Shown in pieces: positions 5,910-9,820 of a stretch of 9,820 nucleotides of DNA; within the stretch, counting starts at the first letter, position 1, and each line of letters opens with the position of its first letter. Source of the DNA: Candidatus Bathyarchaeota archaeon (GTDB taxonomy: Archaea; Thermoproteota; Bathyarchaeia; TCS64); contig JAPKYO010000032.1 of the NCBI GenBank assembly GCA_026394265.1, positions 1 through 9,820 of the forward strand, read 5' to 3'. The notes below the pieces were generated by a model. That model searched no databases, was not told the origin of the DNA, and saw only the letters and a list, made by a program, of their open reading frames with translations. A program made the translations under genes and the position numbers.

Positions 5910-6242
5910 ATGGAGAAGAAGGACTTCAAGAGGCTCTTCCCCCACATAGCCGACGAGATGGATTCGGGGACCTCGAAGGTCGACCTCAAGAAGGCGACTG
6001 AGCCGCCGTCCTCCACAGAGCCCGGCTACAAGGAGGACAGGAAATATGCGGGTTTCCTGCCGGGCGCCGTCGACTTCATTAGAAGATGCAAAAAGGTCGG
6101 GGAAGCGGAGGAGATAATCGGCTTCCTCGAAAAGAAGGGGGACATCAAGAAAGATGAGGCGGACGCCCTCCGAAAGCAACTGCGGGAAGAGGGGCTTAAA
6201 AGCTTCGGCCCCCACAAGGGACCCGGCTTCTACGATAAGTAG
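5910..6242 (+). CDS. DUF2095-like conserved archaeal protein
   Basis: A small soluble protein of 110 residues and unknown function. The pattern EFKRLFPHIADEM-like N-terminus (here DFKRLFPHIADEMDSG), a variable charged linker (21-45), FLPGAVDFIRRCKKVGEAEEIIGFLEKKGDI (49-79) and a terminal LRKQLREEGLKSFGPHK with an aromatic tail (GFYDK) matches what I remember of the archaeal DUF2095 family. No catalytic motif or membrane segment is visible; the C-terminal half is mostly helical. The ATG at 5910 is 28 nt after the AT-rich patch at 5876-5886, consistent with leaderless translation. It lies 28 nt beyond the UDP-GlcNAc operon on the same strand, but I see no functional link. The coding call is strong; the family name is moderately sure. 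Confidence 0.82.
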   Translation: MEKKDFKRLFPHIADEMDSGTSKVDLKKATEPPSSTEPGYKEDRKYAGFLPGAVDFIRRCKKVGEAEEIIGFLEKKGDIKKDEADALRKQLREEGLKSFGPHKGPGFYDK

Positions 6243-6245
6243 CCC

Positions 6246-6252
6246 AAAAAAA
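6246..6252 (-). terminator. Oligo-T terminator candidate of the small membrane protein gene
   Basis: Seven As on the plus strand are a T7 run on the minus strand, about 55 nt downstream of the membrane protein stop at 6308. T-runs of this kind end archaeal transcripts without needing a hairpin. It also lies 4 nt past the opposing DUF2095-like stop, but gives no T-run in that direction. Confidence 0.4.
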
Positions 6253-6307
6253 GCATTAATAACGCGTTTTAAAGAACGTTACGGACGAAATAAAATTGAA
6301 AATAGTA

Positions 6308-6553
6308 TTACTTTAATTGCCATATGATTCGGGCAATTCCTAATGATAGGAGTACAACACTAATAATGAGTGGCAAAAGCAATAATGCAGGATACTTTAA
6401 AAGGTACATACCGGACCACATCCGCTCCCCTACATAATCAGAAGGATAATCAACAAACGCAAACGCAGTGAAAAAAGGTGCACTGAGGAAAAGCCAAAAG
6501 GACAAAATTAGAACTCCGCTAATTAACAATGCAGCCGTAATTTTGTTAGCCAT
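6308..6553 (-). CDS. Small two-helix membrane protein
   Basis: A predicted 81-residue membrane protein of unrecognised family. Residues 7-33 form a first hydrophobic helix (ALLISGVLILSFWLFLSAPF), residues 34-50 a short polar loop with charged residues (VDYPSDYVGERMW), and residues 52-77 a second helix (LLKYPALLLLPLIISVVLLSLGIARII). With Lys at both ends and a helical hairpin layout, both termini may be cytosolic and the loop outside. Codon use is AT-rich, unlike every other gene here, which suggests a transferred or fast-evolving gene. ATG 6553 is followed by MANK; an element reading CTTTTAAG on the minus strand (6582-6589) lies about 30 nt upstream, and a TATA-like run TTTATTTATA (6561-6570) lies closer. 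The clear hydrophobic pattern favours a real gene, but no homologue comes to mind. Confidence 0.6.
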   Translation of the reverse strand: MANKITAALLISGVLILSFWLFLSAPFFTAFAFVDYPSDYVGERMWSGMYLLKYPALLLLPLIISVVLLSLGIARIIWQLK

Positions 6554-6637
6554 ATTATTATATAAATAAAGAATTGACCTTCTTAAAAGTTAGTTTCGGC
6601 ATATAAATTATTGCGAGATAATCTTCTTAAAATAGAG

Positions 6638-6644
6638 CTATAAG
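6638..6644 (+). promoter_or_regulatory. TATA-like element of the small coiled-coil gene
   Basis: CTATAAG is centred 27 nt before ATG 6668, the exact spacing expected when transcription starts at or next to the start codon. A second candidate, CTTAAAATAG, lies about 10 nt further upstream. Confidence 0.5.
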
Positions 6645-6667
6645 CCTCAAACGCGTATATTTTAGGG

Positions 6668-6994
6668 ATGTCCTTCTCCGAGAGAAGAGCCACCTTACTC
6701 AGGATACTCGAAATCGAAGAGAGCATAAAGGACATCGAGCACAGCAACGAATACCTCACGATGAAGAGGGGGCTCAAGGTCCTCGAAAACGCACGCAGCG
6801 GAGGCGGCGTCGTGATCGTTAGCTCACCCGACGACCTGACGAGGACGGTGGAGATGAGGAAGAACAGCGCCGACGTCGAGGACTGCATCCTCAAGTACAA
6901 GGCGAAGATGCAGAGCAACGCCGAGAAGATCGATAGCCTCAACCTCGAAAAGTCGAGGCTGAAGAAAGAGTTGCTCAACGGCCCAAACCGCTGA
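6668..6994 (+). CDS. Small coiled-coil protein, unknown function
   Basis: A soluble, highly charged 108-residue protein that I cannot assign. Residues 4-42 are a heptad-like helix (RRATLLRILEIEESIKDIEH). A short central segment, SGGGVVIVSSPDDL (44-57), looks like a turn and a single strand. Residues 60-104 form a second charged helix ending in KSRLKKELL. The whole could fold as a helical hairpin or prefoldin-like coiled coil, but no family signature is visible. Third positions are G/C-rich as in the secure genes, unlike the AT-rich sequence directly upstream, which supports this strand over the longer opposite-strand reading. It is divergent from the small membrane protein and has its own promoter. 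The stop (TGA 6992-6994) is followed by 117 nt before aIF1A. Confidence 0.72.
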   Translation: MSFSERRATLLRILEIEESIKDIEHSNEYLTMKRGLKVLENARSGGGVVIVSSPDDLTRTVEMRKNSADVEDCILKYKAKMQSNAEKIDSLNLEKSRLKKELLNGPNR

Positions 6995-7067
6995 TAGCGA
7001 AGTAACCCCCATAAAAATGCGTTATCGGTGGCAAAAACAGCTAATTTTTGGCCCTCCGCGGCATCCA

Positions 7068-7077
7068 ACTTTTTAAG
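7068..7077 (+). promoter_or_regulatory. TATA-like element of the aIF1A gene
   Basis: ACTTTTTAAG in GC-rich surroundings is centred near 7073, giving a predicted transcription start near 7100 and a short leader that carries GGAAGG (7099-7104) just upstream of TTG 7112. Confidence 0.5.
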
Positions 7078-7111
7078 CTGCGCCGTGTGCAAAGACTAGG
7101 AAGGTAGGCAT

Positions 7112-7420
7112 TTGGGTAAAAAGAAGGTGCTCAGCGAGAAGAGCCTGCACACGATGGTCTACCCCTCGAAGAACGACGTCCTCGGCATAGCGCAGAAGAT
7201 GCTCGGCTTCGACAGGGTGAGCGTCAAGTGCCAAGATGGCTTCACACGCGTATGCAGGATACGCGGCAAGATGAAGCGCCGCACCTGGATAAGGGAAGGC
7301 GACATCGTGTTGGTGAGCCCCTGGGACTTCCAGACGGAGGAGCGCGGCGAGATATTCTGGCGCTACACCCAGGGACAGGTAGAGGAACTCAAGCAGAAGG
7401 GCATCCTGAAGATCGACTAG
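7112..7420 (+). CDS. eif1A: Translation initiation factor aIF1A
   Basis: The archaeal homologue of eukaryotic eIF1A and bacterial IF1, 102 residues, usual length. It binds the small ribosomal subunit at the A site and helps to place initiator tRNA at the start codon. It is cytosolic. A basic N-terminal tail (GKKKVLSEK) is followed by an S1-type OB fold: VLGIAQKMLGFDRVSVKCQD (23-42), CRIRGKMKRRTWI (48-60), GDIVLVSPWDFQ (63-74), then a C-terminal helix with WRYTQGQVEELKQKGI. The RIRGKMKRR and SPWDFQ blocks are diagnostic; their wording is closest to what I recall from TACK archaea. The start is an unusual TTG at 7112 with GGAAGG about 8 nt upstream. An internal ATG (residue 15) would remove the conserved basic tail. 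It is a single-gene unit, followed by a long T-rich gene-free region. Confidence 0.95.
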   Translation: MGKKKVLSEKSLHTMVYPSKNDVLGIAQKMLGFDRVSVKCQDGFTRVCRIRGKMKRRTWIREGDIVLVSPWDFQTEERGEIFWRYTQGQVEELKQKGILKID

Positions 7421-7590
7421 CCGAGGGCACCCGGCTCGGAATACACTCCCTTCCAGATGGGTCAACGATTCTAAGAGATTTTTCTGATACCTTCGTCGTA
7501 TGGGCGTCGGTACACCCCCCGGGGCGTCTCCCCTTTTCCCCCATCGGAGCCGTTTTAGGGCCCCTTTTTAGATTTGAGTTTGAAATAATG

Positions 7591-7660
7591 GTTTTCGTCT
7601 ATCTTTTTTCGTCTTTTTTCATCTTTTTTTATGTAATTTTATGTAATTTTATCTTTTTTT
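7591..7660. terminator. T-tract array with 10-bp spacing, likely terminator and curved DNA
   Basis: Successive 10-base blocks from 7601 read ATCTTTTTTC, GTCTTTTTTC, ATCTTTTTTT, ATGTAATTTT, ATGTAATTTT, ATCTTTTTTT. T-runs begin near 7592, 7604, 7614, 7624, 7637, 7647 and 7654. The T-runs on the plus strand suit archaeal termination of the aIF1A transcript, which ends 170 nt upstream. The spacing of about one helical turn also predicts strong intrinsic bending. Both roles are inferred from the pattern; the repeat itself is seen directly. Confidence 0.5.
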
Positions 7661-7726
7661 ATGTGGGCTTACGCGGCGGGATGAGCCTGATCATCTCCGG
7701 GGTGGGGGTCTACGACGCCGAAAAGG

Positions 7727-7735
7727 GTTTTAGAC
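7727..7735 (+). promoter_or_regulatory. TATA-like element of the ychF-serA unit
   Basis: GTTTTAGAC is centred about 32 nt before ATG 7763, implying a leader of a few bases. It is the only AT-rich patch in the 100 nt upstream of ychF apart from the T-tract array. Confidence 0.4.
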
Positions 7736-7762
7736 CCGACGCCCCCAGCAATACCGATACAC

Positions 7763-8971
7763 ATGCCGCCCCTCGTAGGACTTGTAGGCAAGGCAAACGT
7801 AGGCAAGAGCACATTCTTCGCCGCCGCCACACTCAAACCAGTCGAGATAGCAAACTTCCCCTTCACAACCATCAAGGCGAACAGGGGAGTAGGCTACCTG
7901 CGCACACCCTGCGTCTGCAAGGAGCTCCACGTAAAGGACCAGCCAAACAACAGCGCATGCATCGACGGCGTCCGCCTCGTACCCATCGACCTCATAGACA
8001 CCCCCGGCCTAATCCGCGGCGCACACGAGGGAAAGGGCCTCGGCAACCAGTTCCTCGACGAGGTACGCCGAGCCGACGCCCTCATAGTAGTCTGCGACGC
8101 CGCCGGCTCCACAGACGAGGCCGGAGTGAGCTGCGCCCCCGGCACACACGACCCCATCGACGACATCAAACTCTTCGAAGAAGAATTCGACGCATGGCTC
8201 AACGCCATAATCAGCAAGGACTGGGAGCGCCCAGCACGCACAGCCGAGATGAAGCGCGAGGAGATATGGAAGCACCTCGACGAGAAGCTCAGCGGACTCG
8301 GCATAACACGCGGACACCTACAAACCGCCTGCGAGAAGGCGAAGCTAAACCCCTTCAAGGGCGCACAGTGGACACGCGAAGACAGAGCCAGATTCTCGAC
8401 GGAGCTACGCAAGGCGTCCAAGCCACTCATCGTCGCCGCAAACAAGGCGGACAAGGACCCCGCCTCCGAGAACATCGAGAAGATCAGGGCAGCCGGCTAC
8501 AAGGTCGTCCCCACATGCGCCGAGGCGGAGCTAGCCCTGCGCCGAGCAGCCGAAGCCGGCCTCATAAAGTACACCCCCGGAGACAAGGACTTCACCATCC
8601 TCCAGCCCGAGAAGCTCAACCCAAACCAGATCAAGGCGTTGGAGAGCATCCGGGAGAAGGTCTTCAAGAAGTGGGGCGGCACCGGCATGCAGGAGGCCAT
8701 AAACGAGGCGTTCTACGGCCTCCTCGACATGATAGTGGTCTTCCCCGTCGAGGACGCTGAGAAGCTCACAGACGGCAAGGGCAGGGTGCTCCCAGACTGC
8801 TTCCTAGTCCCCAACGGCACGACGGCGCGCCAGTTCGCTGGCGTCGTCCACACCGACCTCGCCAAGAGCTTCCTATTCGCCGTCGACGCCCGCACGAAGC
8901 GCCGCTTGGGAGAAGCACAAGTACTCAAGGACAAAGACGTAATACAGATAGTAGCCGCGAAGACAAGGTGA
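7763..8971 (+). CDS. ychF: YchF/OBG-family translation-associated GTPase
   Basis: A cytosolic P-loop NTPase of 402 residues, the usual length for archaeal YchF (MJ1332-type). YchF proteins bind ribosomes and are linked to translation quality and stress. Motifs in order: G1 GKANVGKST (9-17, with Ala where Pro is common), G2 FPFTTI (32-37), G3 DTPGLI (79-84), then GLGNQFLDEVRRAD, and G4 NKAD (227-230). A helical insertion spans roughly 135-215. A TGS domain occupies about 323-399 (VVFPVED to QIVAAK). NKAD is a canonical guanine-binding motif, unlike the NMAE of bacterial and human members that prefer ATP, so GTP is the expected nucleotide. The ATG at 7763 starts right at the first strand of the G domain. 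The serA-type gene begins 5 nt downstream, so the pair is probably one transcript. Confidence 0.93.
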   Translation: MPPLVGLVGKANVGKSTFFAAATLKPVEIANFPFTTIKANRGVGYLRTPCVCKELHVKDQPNNSACIDGVRLVPIDLIDTPGLIRGAHEGKGLGNQFLDEVRRADALIVVCDAAGSTDEAGVSCAPGTHDPIDDIKLFEEEFDAWLNAIISKDWERPARTAEMKREEIWKHLDEKLSGLGITRGHLQTACEKAKLNPFKGAQWTREDRARFSTELRKASKPLIVAANKADKDPASENIEKIRAAGYKVVPTCAEAELALRRAAEAGLIKYTPGDKDFTILQPEKLNPNQIKALESIREKVFKKWGGTGMQEAINEAFYGLLDMIVVFPVEDAEKLTDGKGRVLPDCFLVPNGTTARQFAGVVHTDLAKSFLFAVDARTKRRLGEAQVLKDKDVIQIVAAKTR

Positions 8972-8976
8972 ATGTG

Positions 8977-9820
8977 ATGAAGGACGTAAAGGTACTCGTG
9001 TGCGACCCCATCGATGAAGTCGGGGTCAAACTGCTCAAGGAGGCCGGCTACCACGTCGACCTCAAGACGGAGATAACCGCCCAAGACCTCGTCAAGGTCG
9101 CCGGCGCCTACGACGCCCTAGTCGTCAGGAGCCGAACAAAGGTCACCAAGGAGGTGCTCCAAGCGGGGAAGCCCAAGCTCAAGATAGTCGCACGCAGCGG
9201 CGTCGGCCTCGACAACGTAGACGTCGAAGCCGCCAAGGCACTAGGCGTACAGGTCGTCAACAGCGCCGAGGCCCCCAGCAACGCCGTCGCCGAGCTAGTC
9301 CTCGGCTACATGCTAAGCCTCAGCCGCAACATCGCCAGGGGAGACGCCTCCATGAAGCGTGGCGAGTGGGCGAAAAACAAGCTCACCGGCTTCGAACTCA
9401 GCGGCAAGACCATGGGCATCGTCGGCTTCGGCCGAATAGGCTTCCTCGTCGGGAAGAAGACGAAGGCCCTCGGGATGCGTGTCCTCTGCTACGACGTTCT
9501 CATCGATAAGATGATGAACTTCGTGCAGGAGGCCGGCGCCGAGTCCGTGCCACTCGACAAACTCCTCACCGAGTCCGACTTCGTCACTGTACACGTCCCA
9601 CTCCTACCCCAGACGAAGCACATGTTCAACGCCGCCACTATCGCCAAGATGAAAAAGGGTGCCTACATTATCAACGCCGCCCGCGGAGGCATCATTGAGG
9701 AGAAAGCACTCGTCGACGCCCTCAAGAGCGGTCACCTGGCGGGAGCCGCCATCGACGTCTACGAAGAGGAGCCAACGAAGAACATGGAACTCGTTAAGAT
9801 GGAGAACGTCGTTTGCACCC
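8977..9820 (+). CDS. serA: D-3-phosphoglycerate dehydrogenase, 3'-truncated by the window
   Basis: The first 281 codons of a D-2-hydroxyacid dehydrogenase, most likely the phosphoglycerate dehydrogenase that begins serine synthesis (3-phosphoglycerate plus NAD+ to 3-phosphohydroxypyruvate). The frame is open to the end of the window. Visible features: substrate-domain motif ARSGVGLDNVD (72-82), nucleotide-binding G150-F-G152-R-I-G155, catalytic R236 in INAARGG, and catalytic-type E265 in DVYEEEP. The catalytic His should lie in the segment that begins just beyond the window. VVRSRTKVT and the early start fit SerA better than lactate or formate dehydrogenases, but a glyoxylate or other 2-hydroxyacid reductase cannot be excluded without the C-terminus, where an ACT domain may be. 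ATG 8977 follows AAGGTGA (8965-8971), which is a good archaeal ribosome site overlapping the ychF stop. GTG 8974 is in frame but too close to it. Confidence 0.88.
   Translation, partial: MKDVKVLVCDPIDEVGVKLLKEAGYHVDLKTEITAQDLVKVAGAYDALVVRSRTKVTKEVLQAGKPKLKIVARSGVGLDNVDVEAAKALGVQVVNSAEAPSNAVAELVLGYMLSLSRNIARGDASMKRGEWAKNKLTGFELSGKTMGIVGFGRIGFLVGKKTKALGMRVLCYDVLIDKMMNFVQEAGAESVPLDKLLTESDFVTVHVPLLPQTKHMFNAATIAKMKKGAYIINAARGGIIEEKALVDALKSGHLAGAAIDVYEEEPTKNMELVKMENVVCT

Larger units (their letters stand above)
7421..7762. other. 342-nt gene-free region between aIF1A and ychF
   Basis: No convincing gene, tRNA or CRISPR is visible. It starts with a small hairpin, CCGAG (7421-7425) pairing with CTCGG (7435-7439), directly after the aIF1A stop. 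A GC-rich patch with CCCCCCGGGG (about 7515-7524) follows. A T-rich block at 7591-7660 is listed separately. Near 7679-7695 GATGA and TCATC flank GCCTGA, a short hairpin. GTTTTAGAC (7727-7735) is a TATA-like element for ychF. Open readings through it have unnatural composition. Confidence 0.5.

Noticed and set aside
6583..7092. A 169-codon minus-strand reading, longer than the plus-strand gene it covers
   Set aside because: Its Ser/Leu/Phe-rich product is what the reverse of a Glu/Lys/Arg-rich coiled coil gives. The plus strand has G/C-ending codons, a TATA box at the right distance and a sensible protein.
7421..7762. Possible tRNA or small structured RNA in the long gap
   Set aside because: No T-arm consensus or cloverleaf can be drawn; only short unconnected hairpins are seen.
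7228..8760. A 510-codon plus-strand reading spanning aIF1A, the T-rich gap and ychF
   Set aside because: It runs out of frame through two certain genes, and its product is an implausible Arg/His/Pro-rich sequence.

Overview
The window looks like a GC-rich archaeal chromosome, probably from the TACK group; Bathyarchaeia or a relative is my best guess, made from protein flavour only. The evidence is an archaeal translation factor aIF1A, the archaeal NKAD form of the YchF/OBG GTPase, an archaeal GlmM plus bifunctional GlmU-like pair, HTH_45 and FilR1/DUF1724-type regulators and a DUF2095-like protein. Many genes start about 25-30 nt after an AT-rich TATA-like element with little or no leader, and others use GTG or TTG starts behind AGGAGG-like sites. 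Codon third positions are strongly G/C except in one AT-rich island.

Layout. Positions 1-72 may be the last codons of an upstream gene. A hairpin (116-150) and a promoter precede a two-domain HTH regulator (213-983). This converges, with a 4-nt overlap, on an unrecognised 189-residue gene (980-1549, minus). A small winged-helix protein (1582-1851, minus) is divergent from a single-domain response regulator with a coiled-coil leader (2065-2622, plus). The intergenic region between them carries helically phased A-tracts and a 10-bp inverted repeat. Next is a tight three-gene operon: a polymerase-beta-fold nucleotidyltransferase, phosphoglucosamine/phosphomanno-mutase (glmM-like) and a bifunctional sugar-1-phosphate nucleotidylyltransferase/acetyltransferase (2701-5881). 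Both junctions are GTGA overlaps with AGGAGG-like sites 8 nt upstream. The last two enzymes would convert GlcN-6-P to UDP-GlcNAc for glycans and cell-surface polymers.

A DUF2095-like gene (5910-6242) follows. Then comes an AT-rich stretch (about 6243-6660) with a small two-helix membrane protein on the minus strand, divergent from a small coiled-coil protein (6668-6994). The translation factor aIF1A (7112-7420) is followed by a 342-nt gene-free region with a 70-bp run of T-tracts, mostly at 10-bp spacing. The window ends with ychF (7763-8971) and a 3'-truncated serA-type D-3-phosphoglycerate dehydrogenase gene (8977 onward), 5 nt apart and probably co-transcribed.

I see no CRISPR array, transposon, tRNA, rRNA or obvious defence system. 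The most unusual items are the phased A/T tracts, the unrecognised 189-residue gene, the AT-rich island and the NTase leading the UDP-GlcNAc operon.
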